The notes: a model not told the origin generated them from the letters alone. A stretch of DNA of 64,000 bases from Hyphodiscus hymeniophilus (GCA_016508695.1 VNKQ01000007.1:1054001-1118000), one strand, 5' to 3'; shown: positions 38,594-50,176, counted from the stretch's first letter. Program-made: numbers and translations.

Positions 38594-38881
38594 ATGCGTA
38601 CCTCACGATTCCAATCCATGTCCTCCTCTTTTTCCAGCATCCGCACATCCTTCCGTCGTTCTTCATCTCCGTCAAACAACTCCATGACGTCGAGTAAGCG
38701 CGACTCGTACGCTTCCAACTCCACCTCACCCATCAGCACAATCAACGCCATCTTGCACCGACGACCGTCAATGTTGGAACTGGACGAGGAGAAGAGGAGC
38801 TTTGCACCCGGTCTAGAGATATTGGAACCAAGACCAATCGTGTACTGGGGTGGACTTGAGGAGAGAATGGGCTCCCTTTGA
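38594..38881 (+). CDS. Small Ser-rich protein with conserved-looking tail (hypothetical)
   Basis: A single exon encodes 95 residues. The N-terminal half is Ser/Arg-rich (SMSSSFSSIRTSFRR, and similar), with several basic-directed Ser sites that a kinase could use. The C-terminal third is ordered-looking and non-repetitive (LELDEEKRSFAPGLEILEPRP, then VYWGGLEERMGSL). I recall similar tails in small uncharacterised proteins of filamentous ascomycetes, but I cannot verify this here. The CT-rich leader directly upstream supports a real transcript. There is no signal peptide, membrane segment or known domain. The minus-strand frames across it are shadows. Function is unknown. Confidence 0.65.
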   Translation: MRTSRFQSMSSSFSSIRTSFRRSSSPSNNSMTSSKRDSYASNSTSPISTINAILHRRPSMLELDEEKRSFAPGLEILEPRPIVYWGGLEERMGSL

Positions 38882-39446
38882 TTTTGGTATCGCTACCAAT
38901 TCTGTAGCATTCGGGGTCTGGATTTTTGTTTGGTGGTTCTGCCGGCGCTTTGGGATAGATACACGATGAGACACTGCGGCAGGATCGCTGAATGATGGCG
39001 ACGTACATGAGACTCACGCTCGGATATATGGCGATCAGGATATGGCGATTGGAGTTTTGGGTTGCCGTCAGGCAGTTGGGATTTTTTTGGTCGATTCCCT
39101 CATGAAAGTGAGAGGACAGCTTGGAGGATATGTTACCCTGTATTACGTGCTGTTGCATGTAATGGACTTCACCGGGACGCTCAAATGCAATAATTTGGAT
39201 TTTCTTTCTAATATGCACAACTTGTTTTCCGATGATAGTTCAATGATTGAATTGCTGTGAATTGAAGGAGTTTCTCGCTGTCATCGGCTCATCGGCGATT
39301 AACTTTCGCCAGAAGTTGGCCGATAGCAACAACGGTTTAAACATCATTTCAGGTCACCAGTTTCCTTCAGCAGAAATCAACCCAGTGATCTCTAATAAAT
39401 CCTGGATACATCGAGGTCATAATACTCACAGTCGCTCGACTTCGAA
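38882..39446. other. Intergenic between the small gene and the ferroportin-like gene
   Basis: This 0.56 kb stretch lies between two plus-strand genes and should hold one terminator and one promoter. No supported frame or motif is seen. Confidence 0.5.
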
Positions 39447-41522
39447 ATGAACTTATCTTCCTCAACGAGCGAAGCATTCGATGCCAGCCCAACAAACCAC
39501 CCAGAACATAACGGCCCATCCTCACCTCTCCTAGAAGATTTTCCATTCATCGAGGAGGATGTTCTCATGACTAGGTCGCAGGCATTAAATCTCTATACGA
39601 CCCATTTTTTGTCGACGTGGAATGTGAGATCTTATGAGTTCGCAGCGGTGAGCCTTGAATGTTCCAAGCAGTAGCAGTAGTAGCAGAGCTGCACGCTGAT
39701 GGTCGTGGCCTGATAGATTATATTCACTGCAGCTGCGTATCCGGATACTCTTGTTGCTGCGTCGATACGGTTAGTCTTACTCATTCTTTTGCTCGAAGAA
39801 GAATATGCGTTTGTACCATCACGTGATATTAGTCGTTGAGGGTATTCGCGGATTGGAAGGCGTCTTGAGATTCTCTACCTCAAAAATAGAGATCAGCACT
39901 AAATTTTATCCAGCGGTATCATGAGAGCTGTTGCATCAATATGCTTCTCCTCAGCCGTCGGCCGATGGGTCGATCAAAATCCCAATCGTCTCAAGACACT
40001 TCTCAGCACTATTACCGTCAACAGAAGCTCTGTCATCGCCGCATCAGCAATGTGGTTCTTTGTTGTAGGATCTAACACTGGAAACAACCAAAATCAAGCG
40101 ACCGGACCGGGCAGCACAGTGAATGAAGGACTTCTCAATGGATCTTTATTTGCCTTGATCCTGCTTCTCGGTATTTTGGAGAACCTCAGCGCCAGTGGTA
40201 ATATGCTCTCAATGGAACGAGACTGGGTTGTTGCTGCATCCTCTCCAGATGGACGACCTTATGATCTAACATATCTCAATTCTGCGATGAGGAGAATTGA
40301 CCTTATATGCAAACTCATTGCACCAATCGTCATATCTGTCATTGTCTCAGCTACGAATGTCAGAACCGGAGTTCTAGTTGTCGGTGGAACGAGTGCTGCT
40401 ACTTGGGTAGTTGAGCTCTGGTCTGCGAGGAGAGTTTGGAACCTCAATCCGCAGCTGAGAAAACCCAAATGCGTCATTGAACAGACACAAATTAGCGATG
40501 GCCTATCGCCCCTCGAAACACTTCACCGCACGCCCTGGAATCAAGCCTTCCAAGGTTTCCGTAGCTATACGCTAGACATCAAGAACTACTTCTCTTCCGT
40601 GGCCTGGATCCCTTCTCTATCGCTGGCTTTCTTACATATTTCGGCTCTCACCTACAGCGCCACTTTCATCACCTACCTGCTCGCTGTAGGCTTCTCATTG
40701 GATCTCATAACGATTGCTCGGGCAGCTGGAAGTATCATCGAGATTAGCAGTACGCTAGTCACCCCATTCGGTGTTGAAATACTTTCAAAGGCTCGTTCCC
40801 ATGGCCGATTTCGAGGACAGGACCTAGCAGAAAGAGGATCTGAAGACTCGAATAGGGGCCTGATTGGAGAAGCTGCTGAGGAGAGTAAGACCGAGACTGG
40901 CTTGGAGCGTCTTGGTCTTTGGGGAATTTCATTCCAGCTTCTCAACTTGGTAATAATTGTATCCAGTAATGGCCTTCTTTGTACTGATATTTACCAGGTA
41001 CCGGTGGTTTTTGCCCTCTGGCACCTCTCTCCGAGCCCTGTATCAGCAGCGCCGTCGTCGCTTTCCAATTTCGTATCCCGCTTTCTCGCCATGCCCCCTC
41101 AACGACTAGTTGCATTCATGCTTTTCTTTTTTCTCTCTATCTCCCGTCTTGGACTCTGGATCTACGACCTGACAACTCAGCAGCTCACTCAAACGATGGT
41201 GGCCCCCAGTCACCGCTCCTCTTTTACTGGTGTAGAATACAGCTTTGTGGCTTTCTTTGAGCTGGGGCAATACATCATTACTGTTGTTCTACACAAGCCG
41301 GACCAATTCAAATGGGTTGCAAGCTTTAGTTGGATCGCTGTGCTCCTTAGTACTGTGGCATATGCTGGCTGGGTGTGGAGAATGAGAGGCCATTTGGTGC
41401 ATTGGGAGCGATTCGGGAAGGGGTGTGAGTGTGTGGTTGTAAGGCATGGGTACCAAGGGAGAAGTTGGAGGCAAAGTATAGAAGATATTATAAGCATGAG
41501 GGGCAGGTCACAGATTCGTTGA
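39447..41522 (+). CDS. Ferroportin-like (SLC40 family) metal transporter
   Basis: Exons are 39447-39647, 39717-39769 and 39914-41522, encoding 620 residues. Conserved SLC40 segments include LYTTHFLSTWNVRSYEFAA, then AYPDTLVAASIRGIMRAVAS, then SSAVGRWVDQNPNR, and later AMRRIDLICKLIAP. About 10-12 hydrophobic segments follow in the family order. A polar loop lies near the middle (about 425-460). Exon 2 is only 53 nt and is needed to join the first two transmembrane helices. Animal and plant ferroportins export Fe2+ across the plasma or vacuolar membrane. In fungi the substrate and location are not settled, so iron efflux or vacuolar loading is an inference. The second intron uses a GTTAGT donor and contains an ATCACGTGAT palindrome (39818-39827). 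Confidence 0.88.
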
Positions 41523-41998
41523 GAAGCAATTCAATTCAGTTATTACAAAGGGGGACAGTGTCGCCTGCTGTTGTCGCTCAAAAGCTCAGCAAACAACCTT
41601 AGTAGGTTCGTTGGTATGATTCACAACACTTTCATCTGAGAACCAGTGTTCTCAGAGCAAACAGTCCCGATCGTCGTGAGTCACGGCACAAAATTCCAAT
41701 TCGATTCACATCATCGGATGAATTCGATTCATAGAGAGCATAAGGTGCAGGTACAAATTTCGACGTGCTGAGTCTCATGCCATTTCTTGATCACCTCACC
41801 ACCATCTATTGGTGCTTAAAAGTTGCAGACACATACTCAGCACTTCCAGAGATAACCCTATTCCTCCATTCGAGTTTCAAGTATCTATCTATCTATTACC
41901 AACTGTAACAACACTCTCTGTTATCTCGAGTGAGATACCAAACATTAGTGCTGGTTCAATCCCGATACCACTTGAACGTCTCTCCGCTTCCTCAGCTC
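41523..41998. other. Intergenic between ferroportin-like gene and 986-residue orphan
   Basis: This 0.48 kb stretch holds the ferroportin terminator and the next promoter. A short TATC run (about 41881-41896) lies in the leader. The open frame upstream of 41999 starts with GTG and is not used as a start. Confidence 0.5.
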
Positions 41999-44959
41999 AT
42001 GTCAACAATCGCATCACGCCTCCAAGACCGCAGTATAACCATCACTTACAGCGGCATCCCCATAACCTGGACCCCACGAGACAAACTTGTCCCGCTTGGG
42101 AAACATTCACCATCTAACTCGCTCTACCAGCATCATCCTCCTGAATACACCAACCCTCTCGGTACCAAACCCAGAAATACAAAGCTGGCCCCTCAATCAA
42201 TCATGCAGCGCCTTAAACAATGCATTCCCTTCTCCTGGTTCTCCAAAGAATTGGTTCCGACAAAGGTCCATCTCACTGGCATTGATTCGCTGCCTCCACC
42301 TACGTTGACAAAGAGAAGTGATACGCAGGAAATTCGCAGGAGAAGGCAAGCTACTCCCAAGCCTAAGACTGGGAAGAAGAATGACGGTAGGTGTCGACAG
42401 TTGTCTTCATCAGAAGTCCATATTCCGTCAGCTTTGAGGAAGCTGGCTTGTGCAAGCTGTAAGATATGCGAGACGAAGGACCAGACTTCCTGGTGTGTGA
42501 ATTACTCCTGTCGACGCTGTGGAGGGGAAGATGTCGTTATCATGCGCGCTGGTAGGGGGTGGTGCGAACATTGTAAGGGGGAGAGCGAAGGGCGAGATGA
42601 GGTTTTGAAGGTGCTGAAGTCCAAGGGGAAAAGAAAGGAAGAAGTCGTTTTGTTCAACCGTCTCGAGGAACCTAGAGGCGCGTGGGGGAGAGAAGTCATG
42701 CGACGAGCCGAGGCAGGTATCGAGGCTAGTGAGTACGATAGCACGGGGGTACTTTCGGGGCGTGGTGACAGAGGTAGTGACACGGCGGCCAACAAAGTTC
42801 GATTCGGACATATAGGGGCGGAGAGGGCGTGGTTTAGAGGGAGTGGGAGTCTGAGGAAAAGGAGAAAGTGCAAAAACCTGAGACTGAATCTGACGAAATG
42901 GTGCAGTGGGAGTGGGTGTGAGAGCTGTGGTAATCAAGGATGTGGGAGTGTGCAGGTTGACGTAGATGGAGTCACGATCAGGACTTGTTCCAATGAGTCT
43001 CTGGTGCTGGTCGATCTGGATCAACTCACATATCATGATGAACCGATCATGTTTAATGCTGCTCAGATTGGAAGTCCGACTGGTCTTGCTCAGCCGGATT
43101 GGCCGTCTGCTCACAGGAAGCCTTTGATAAGGGGTAGGAACGGAGCAGATGGCAACAACTTGGAAGACGATGTGGTCTCGCCTTGGCCTTTGTCTAATCT
43201 GAAGGCTCTGATCAAGTCGGGGGAAGCTCGCGACATCAAAGAGGCAGAAACTCTGCTCTCGAAGCAACCAAGGATGTTTCTGAGGAAGGGCATCGATCTG
43301 CAGGCGGAGTTGGCCGATGCAATGGGCATATCAAGCTCTTCGCCGGTGGTCACTCGAGGCGTTGAACCACCAAACGGTCCTCAGGATGGAGCACTTCTTT
43401 GGAAGACTAAAGTCGCCTCAGTCGCTATGCCTGGTAGGAGCGCAAGACACGACGATTCAATGAGCGATTTGGATAATCCAGCTGCAGAAAATCCCAAAGT
43501 CTATCGAATGTCTCCACCAACACAGCACTGGATGGATATTCTAAATCAATCGTCATCCAGCAATAGTCTCTCACCGCCATCCTCCTTACTTGTTGAACCC
43601 TCCATGGATTCGCTGTTCTCCTTGCCGGAGTCTTTGGCAGACTCCGTGTTCTGTCAAGAGCTTGTTCAGTTGCTGTCCACGATACCTGCGGGCCAAGGCG
43701 GATCAACAGGCACTGGGACAAACCATTCCCCTCCCATTGCTCCATATATGTCGACTTTGCCAGAGTCTCTATGCATGAAAGACCTAAAAGAGTTGTTTAC
43801 ATCCGTTCCTATGGAAGACTCGGCTATATCTAGATCTTTGCCTCATCAATTGAGCTACTCAAGTCTACGTCGTCAGCAGTGGTTGAGACCAGACTCTCCA
43901 AGGCCAAACGACTCCATCTTGCCATCATCTTCTGCAATATCTTCACCCCTGTCTATTCAAAACGGAACAAGAAGTCGTCTATTTTCACAGGACTCGGAAG
44001 TGTCCACGTTCCATGACAGGCAAATACCTTGTGCTGAAGATTGTTCAAAACTAAGAAGGAACTTCGCAGCGACGTCCCTGGCGACGACAAATTCCTTCCT
44101 AAAACCCCACTATTCATTCTCACGAACACGATCGTCGCCCCCTACGTCGAATCACTCATCTAGAAATGTCTCCAATCGCGCATTCAGTCCGAGCTCGGAT
44201 CGTTCAATAAGTCCCTTGCAACTCGATCCAACCCATTCCGACATGGCACTAAGCCAGGCATCCACCCGTCCTTTCAGCCCTATTCCCGCACGCTCGGCGA
44301 CTTCGCTTGACCCTTTCCTGTTTGACCAAACGCACTTCGACAACAACATACTGCTGCACCCACATCCTCATCCTTCTCGAGCTCCTAGTCCAGCCATGAC
44401 ACCCTACCCTTCACTTTCGAGCTCGCTTGAGTCACTCGAGTACTATCCAAGTATAGAAGGCACTATTCCCTTAAAGACAATTCGACCTGAAGGACAAGTG
44501 CCGCATAGGCCGCAGCAGCTGTCGCCGTTAAGAGACAGTGATCCCGAACTTTCGGAATGGAGCACTGAGTGGAGTAGCGAGGGTGCATCGTTGATTGGAA
44601 GCCCGCGTGAGATTGCTGATGAGAGGACTCAGCAGAACTGTCAAAATAACCATGGAAGTAGTAATATCATTGGCGGCAGAAGTAGTAAAAGTTTGAAGAT
44701 ACGAGGTGGTTCAGAAGACCCTGAGCCACTCCGGAAACAGCAGTGGAAGGCAGTCAAGGTGGCCAAGAAGCTTAAGAAGAAAATTCGCAAGACGAAAGGA
44801 CAATGGGATGACAAGCTCGCGACGGAGAGGATTAGGACGGAGATGACGGAGGTTTGGAGAAGGGACAAGCATTTTGATTTTGGCTTTGTGAGGATTAGTG
44901 TTTGGAAGCCGGATAGATTGACCAGGGAGGAGCAGAGAGAGAGGGAAAGATATCGCTAA
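41999..44959 (+). CDS. Large hypothetical protein with two Cys clusters and a basic C-terminal helix
   Basis: A single uninterrupted exon encodes 986 residues; the start is the first ATG of the frame. I recognise no named family. A CxxC-type cluster at about residues 149-195 (CASCKIC, then SCRRCGG, then WCEHC) looks like a zinc ribbon. A second Cys-rich patch follows at about 300-330 (CSGSGCESCGNQGC). Residues about 340-900 are Ser/Pro-rich and probably disordered, with repeated short LPESL-type motifs near 540-600. The last ~75 residues form a strongly basic predicted helix (KVAKKLKKKIRKTKGQWDDK) ending in an Arg/Glu-rich tail. This suggests a nucleic-acid-associated or nuclear protein, as inference only. 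The length of an intron-free frame argues strongly that it is coding. Confidence 0.8.
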   Translation: MSTIASRLQDRSITITYSGIPITWTPRDKLVPLGKHSPSNSLYQHHPPEYTNPLGTKPRNTKLAPQSIMQRLKQCIPFSWFSKELVPTKVHLTGIDSLPPPTLTKRSDTQEIRRRRQATPKPKTGKKNDGRCRQLSSSEVHIPSALRKLACASCKICETKDQTSWCVNYSCRRCGGEDVVIMRAGRGWCEHCKGESEGRDEVLKVLKSKGKRKEEVVLFNRLEEPRGAWGREVMRRAEAGIEASEYDSTGVLSGRGDRGSDTAANKVRFGHIGAERAWFRGSGSLRKRRKCKNLRLNLTKWCSGSGCESCGNQGCGSVQVDVDGVTIRTCSNESLVLVDLDQLTYHDEPIMFNAAQIGSPTGLAQPDWPSAHRKPLIRGRNGADGNNLEDDVVSPWPLSNLKALIKSGEARDIKEAETLLSKQPRMFLRKGIDLQAELADAMGISSSSPVVTRGVEPPNGPQDGALLWKTKVASVAMPGRSARHDDSMSDLDNPAAENPKVYRMSPPTQHWMDILNQSSSSNSLSPPSSLLVEPSMDSLFSLPESLADSVFCQELVQLLSTIPAGQGGSTGTGTNHSPPIAPYMSTLPESLCMKDLKELFTSVPMEDSAISRSLPHQLSYSSLRRQQWLRPDSPRPNDSILPSSSAISSPLSIQNGTRSRLFSQDSEVSTFHDRQIPCAEDCSKLRRNFAATSLATTNSFLKPHYSFSRTRSSPPTSNHSSRNVSNRAFSPSSDRSISPLQLDPTHSDMALSQASTRPFSPIPARSATSLDPFLFDQTHFDNNILLHPHPHPSRAPSPAMTPYPSLSSSLESLEYYPSIEGTIPLKTIRPEGQVPHRPQQLSPLRDSDPELSEWSTEWSSEGASLIGSPREIADERTQQNCQNNHGSSNIIGGRSSKSLKIRGGSEDPEPLRKQQWKAVKVAKKLKKKIRKTKGQWDDKLATERIRTEMTEVWRRDKHFDFGFVRISVWKPDRLTREEQRERERYR

Positions 44960-46094
44960 GTGGCCGAGTATGATGAGTATGAGCTTTGGCAGAGTGTATC
45001 ATATGCGAGATAGATCAGTAAGTCAACGATGGTTTGTGCATAATGAATGATCCTGGCTGCTGGGTGATCTTGAGCATTCGGACTCTGAGGAGAACTTGCC
45101 AGGACTTGCTAGCTTTTGAAACGAGTCACTTGAGTGAACGAAGACAGAGCGGTGTTCAAGGGAAATGATTGTAGCAGCGACCTTTGTGTGACCATGAATG
45201 AGAGGAATAAGCCAGGCGAGGTGAAAGCTTCATGCGGCTTATTTTGCATACTCGCACTACAGGTACAGAGACAGTGCCAAACAGAAACCTGGTCGGAAAA
45301 TCTCAAGCTCCAAGATTTCTGCAATTCACTAGATTAGAAGCTGGGAAAATATTGAGTTTCGTTGTGCTAGACCGTGCAATGTCGTCAATAAAGTTGGAGG
45401 ATTGAGACACCCCAGCCCCTTTTTAGATCGCCTCAATGAGCAGATCTCGTGACGTAACCGAGCTCTCTAGCCTGGATTTTCAGGCATTCTTACTAACAGC
45501 ACCCATCCATTCACTAAAATCACTCGATAACGTTCCCCAGTCCACTATCACATCGAGTGTCAACAAGCCACTGGAGCTGCATGAATAGTGCATATTCTAC
45601 CACACCATCAGGAAATCCAGAACAAGAATCTCAAATCCACTCCGCACACTTTTCCCTTTTCCCGATTACGAAGCCAAGTCCTACTTAACACCACTAATCG
45701 CAAGCTAGTGCTGTTCCCACGTGTGCGACAGCGAAAAATCAATAAGAGGAGGTTGGGCGACAACACTAAATTGGAGGCTGGTCATCAACCACCCGACTTT
45801 AAGTGTTCTCCCACTCCTTCCATTCCTTCTCCCCCTCCATTCCTCATACACATTCCAAGCAAACTTTGTATAGTGAACGTTATCGTGGTTACGATACACT
45901 TCGTTATCGACTCGACCGAAACACACTCGTTTGTTCCGAGCCTCGACTTGAGCGGTGGGAGAGTTGAGGAAGTGGGGTTATTGCACACCGCTGCTGTCAG
46001 CGATTGAGACGAATTTGATTTCGACTCAAGAACTCCACTCGAAGAAGAAATTCCCAACGCCGGCAATTGCACTTCTATCCATACTACCGACACG
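44960..46094. other. Intergenic upstream of the membrane-protein gene
   Basis: This 1.1 kb stretch lies between two plus-strand genes. The last 500 bases are CT/CA-rich, as in fungal promoters and leaders. Frames at 45109-45337 and 45588-46007 are unsupported. Confidence 0.5.
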
Positions 46095-47344
46095 ATGCGA
46101 CTCTCACAAACTCCCCCGGCTCTATTTTCCCTCCTCATGGTCCTCCTCTCGCACACAAACACCGTCAAAGCTGTACCAACTCCGAAAGAGCTTCTCGAGA
46201 AACTCGGATATGGCTATATGGAACTGGAACAAAGAGATGTGCCATGCGGAGTATCCGGTCAATATACCTGCTCTGGCGGTCAAGCTTGCTACACCAATGC
46301 CGCGCAAGTAGCATACTGCAGCGAGCCAAGCGACCCTGTGGCGACTGGAGGCAGTGGGGGATATGCTGTATACACCACGACATACACGGAAACCGATCTG
46401 GTACTGCGGACCAGTACTTACAGTTCCTATTACGGAGCTAGTACCTATTACCCACCCAGCACCACTTCAGTCTATGTCCCAGTGGCTACCGCAATAATCT
46501 GCGACACAAGCTTGCAACAGACTTCTTGTGGATCTATTTGCTGTGCTGGCGACCAGGTGTGTGCAGCTGCAGATACCTGTGCACCAAGACCTTCTTCTAC
46601 GGCCGTGGGCCAGACGAGTTGGACGTATATTGTTTCTACCATGTCGACCACAACAAGCACTTTTTCTGCTCCTTTACGACCTACCAGTGGAACAGTCACA
46701 ACTGGTACTTCTGCATCTACAACAGTGCCTTTCATCTCTGCAACCGCCGCCTCAGGAACAACGTTGCCAATTGTCTCAAGTTCAACATCCCACGGATTGA
46801 GCGGTGGAGCTATCGCCGGCATTGTCATTGGCACGATCGCAGGTGTAATCCTCCTACTTCTAATATGCTTCTGCTGCATCGTCAGAGCCGGATTCGATGG
46901 GCTTCTCGCACTCTTCGGACTTGGAAACAGGAGAAACAGGCGCTCCCGTGAACGTGTCGAGGTGGTTGAAGAACGTTATTCTCGTCATGGATCTGGTGCT
47001 GCTTCGAGAAGAGATACACACACGGGCTGGTTTGGAGCAGGCGGACGCCCAGCGAGAGTTACCGAGGAGAGAAAGAAGAAGTCCAGTGGTTTCGGAGGCT
47101 TAGGGGCGGTGGGTGCTGGATTGATTGGGTTGGCGGTGGTTCTCGGATTGAAGAGACGACATGATAGGAAGGAGATGGTGGAGAGAACCGATATCAGTAG
47201 TTCTTACTACACGGATTCGCTCACCGGTACGAGTGCTAGTAAGTTCTCCTTCAGTCATTGCGTCAAAAGGCTCTACTAACAACTTTTTTAGGCAGCGCAA
47301 GTTCAGACCGCCGGACACGACAATCGAGACATTCGCGGCGGTAG
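46095..47344 (+). CDS. Secreted-type single-pass membrane protein with Cys-rich, Ser/Thr-rich ectodomain
   Basis: Exons are 46095-47238 and 47292-47344, encoding 398 residues. A signal peptide covers about residues 1-27 (hydrophobic LFSLLMVLLSH, then VKAVP). Two Cys-rich patches follow: about 50-76 (PCGVSGQYTCSGGQACY) and about 136-163 (CGSICCAGDQVC). A Ser/Thr-rich stalk (about 164-233) is a likely O-mannosylation zone. A transmembrane helix at about 240-262 (IAGIVIGTIAGVILLLLICF) is followed by a basic cytosolic tail with a second hydrophobic Gly/Val patch near 335-352. The second exon replaces a run-on end with an Arg/Ser tail (SSASSDRRTRQSRHSRR) that I associate with this fungal family. 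The layout resembles cell-wall sensors, but no WSC domain is seen. Function is unknown. Confidence 0.82.
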
Positions 47345-49245
47345 AATCTCTTTCTTCATGTGAACATAATTTGAGTTTTTGCATTGTTTGCAAGGAAAGG
47401 GGCATCATAACGGCGTTCCGGGAAGTCATTGGAAAATCGATTACCTGTTTATAAGCTATCAACATATACCACACGAAACAGTTGAAGAGATGATTGGATG
47501 GAACGGATATTGAATGATGGAATGGTAAAAATGGCGGAAATGTAATTGTAGTAACTCTGGTGGGATTGAAGCTCGTACTTCATATCGAAGATTGGAAATA
47601 TTGACATTACCTTTGGTCATGTAACTCAAGCTTCTGGGGTGATTGTGATCTGAAAAACTGAAATGATTGCTGGACAACAATGGAAGGCGAATTAGATACA
47701 AGTGGACCATCATCAAATGGTCATTTTCAAGAGGATTGCTCCTTAGGCCTCTTAATGCTATTAGATTGGTCTTCTAACAAAAAGATAACGCCCCGCGAGA
47801 GAACGACGAGATCCAACATGTACATCCGCTACCCAACCCTCGTCCTGCCAGCTCTCTTCTGCCATACCTATTTCAGGTCCATCGCTGGCGTTTCGCGTGG
47901 ATTTCACAGCTCGACAGTATCGGGTATTGCATCCAGCACTGATCCATCTCAGCAAAACCTTGGTACAGCGCATCTTGCCAATGACATGCTGCCGTGCAGG
48001 AACCGGGATTCGAATGTGTGTGTGTGCTTCGCTTCAATCAAACACTACGCGCCATTGAGTGAAGATTATTCTCGTTGCAGAGAGTGCCGTGTTAAGCTAT
48101 TGACCGGAGCTCTTATCAATCACAGTATGGGTTATTTCATGACGGTGGAGATAATTTTCTTTTTCAAATACTCGTAACACTGTTTCTGGGAGGCTGGGAG
48201 GCTGGGTTGGCTAGTAACGACTCGCTTATTTCAGGAGACAACGAGGCTAGTGTTCAAGTGTAGAATACTCGCAAACTGGAGGTGGAGTAGGATAATATCA
48301 ATAAGGCTACACCTGGTCACGATCCTTCTCGGTAAGCATGTAAGCCCTCAGCCTGAGCTTTCCGAATACAAAAGTCAATGGTCGACGAGTCGAGAAGGGG
48401 GGTAAGGTTCATCATCTCGTGGAAAATATGCGGTGGAGTTCCCCTTTGAAATAGGAGTTGCTTTTGGCACGCACGATGGTGACTGACTCGTGGTAGGGGA
48501 GATGTCCCACTGCTAGGTGGATGCATGGCATCCACTCAGTTGGCGGAAAGAGAATTTGAGCTTTGTAGGGGGTTGCAGAGCCGCTCAGAAAAGGTTACAG
48601 TGATATAAAAAGGCTTTCGGAATTCTGGAATCTATCGACGGGACCCAGCAGTATCCTGTATTGCAGAAGTGGCCATCCATGGCTAATACCATCTTTCCGA
48701 AGTACCAGCGCTGATGCCGGCGTGGGAAGGTACTCATACCTGAGTTCAGGGAGATCAATAGACAATGGTGATTAATTGAGCAACGCCCATCATAAAAAAT
48801 GGGGCACAAGGTCGAATGGTATTTCACTGTGCTTGGGAGAGTAGGCTGTCAGAATCGATGTGCAGACCTATCAGACGGATTTGTGACTGCCCTTGTTTTC
48901 TGGCCAGTAGTGGTCGTACGAGGCAGAGAGAGCTGGGTAGGCAAAGGGAAACGGACCACCGCCATTCCGATCTAAAGAATTATACAAAAATCGACGAAGT
49001 GGCTCCAAACGCAGCATGAAGATGGTATCTGCACAATTTGGTGGTTCATCCCATCAAGCCAGCAATAAAGCAAGCACCTCATCCAGGTCGGTAGATATCC
49101 CAGCCTACCCCTTCAAGGTCATTTATCTGCGGTCATCGGAAGATTGTTGATTTGCAAGGAGTTTATTCTTAGCACCTTGCTACCTAACATGCAAGTAACC
49201 TTTATGCTCCAGGACATCAAGAATCAAGGAAACCCCAGTCTGCGC
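47345..49245. other. Convergent intergenic region before RPL9
   Basis: This 1.9 kb stretch lies between the 3' ends of the membrane-protein gene and RPL9. The largest frame (47680-48177, plus, 165 codons) has no domain and a biased, non-protein-like composition. Other frames are under 90 codons. I see no RNA gene. Confidence 0.5.
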
Positions 49246-50176
49246 TTATTCCGCCTCAACGTTGCCTTTCTCCGATACGTACAGACCGTCCAAGAACTGT
49301 TCTAGTCAGCAATTGTGTACCAAACTCCTAGCATACGAGGAGAGGCGGAGAGTTGTTAGCCTTACCTTCCGGATATCCTTGTTGCGCACTCTGCAAATTT
49401 GTTGAATATCGGCGGCGGATTGCGAAACGTTCTCGAGCGAGTTACCCCACAATTGCAGCTCATCCTTTTGGTTCTTTGATGGTTCGACCTCAACACCTGG
49501 TTGCATAACGACTCTTCGGACAATCTTCTCGCCAATGAAATTACTACATATTCCGTCAGCCATTGTTCCTGATTCTGCCTCCGCGCTTTCAGGCTGTGTC
49601 GAACTCTCAAACCAACACCTCCTTTTGAATGTGGTGAACGTACCGGATCTCAACCTCAAACAATCCAGTCTCTCCGTTCTTGTCGACGTTGACGTTGATG
49701 GGGAAATGTGCGTAGACGTATCTCATCTTGTACTTGAAACCCCGGGTGACACCAATGATCAAGTTGTTGATGAGAGTTCGGACAGTTCGGAGGGTAGCGA
49801 CGTTCTTTCGCGCGCCGTGGTGGAGTTCGATGTTGATGACATCCTTCTTTGGGTGAGAGAAGTTGACGGCCAAGTGATTGAGGTTCTTCGTGAGCTTGCC
49901 TAGAATCCTCCGTCAATACTTCCCCTCATGTTTTGTACTCGATATGATCGTACCTCGGGGGCCCTCAACAGTGACAAGTCGCGACTTGATGGTGACCTTG
50001 ACTATGGAGCGAAGCAGGTCAGTAGGCGCTCCTCAATTGTGAAGTTCCTTTCCCGATGTCGAATCTTGGATTTTCGTCCACCTTCCATCAACCATTCTAA
50101 TGCGGCGCTGGAGAGAAACTATGTACTCACCACCCTCGGGAACGTTCAAGGTCTCGTTGGAATGAATGTACTTCAT
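49246..50176 (-). CDS. RPL9: 60S ribosomal protein uL6 (L9)
   Basis: Minus-strand exons are 50176-50131, 50001-49954, 49899-49644, 49543-49366 and 49296-49246, encoding 192 residues, the expected length. The start gives MKYIHSNETLNVPEGVKVTI. The core carries NFSHPKKDVINIELHHGARK and IIGVTRGFKYKMRYVYAHF, then NFIGEKIVRRVVMQPGV, ending LDGLYVSEKGNVEAE. These match eukaryotic uL6 almost residue for residue. It binds 28S rRNA near the sarcin-ricin loop and the P-stalk base. Four introns in a 192-codon gene, with exons of only 46-51 nt at both ends, are typical of filamentous fungal ribosomal protein genes. A CACGTG hexamer (50274-50279) lies about 100 bases upstream of the start. Confidence 0.97.

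Noticed and set aside
42428..43267. 279-codon minus-strand open frame opposite the 986-residue orphan gene
   Set aside because: It lies wholly antisense to a much longer plus-strand frame, has no ATG-anchored domain and a repetitive Pro/Thr/Ser composition; it is a codon-bias shadow.
47680..48177. 165-codon plus-strand frame between the membrane-protein gene and RPL9
   Set aside because: No recognisable motif, mixed low-quality composition, and it lies in a convergent terminator region.
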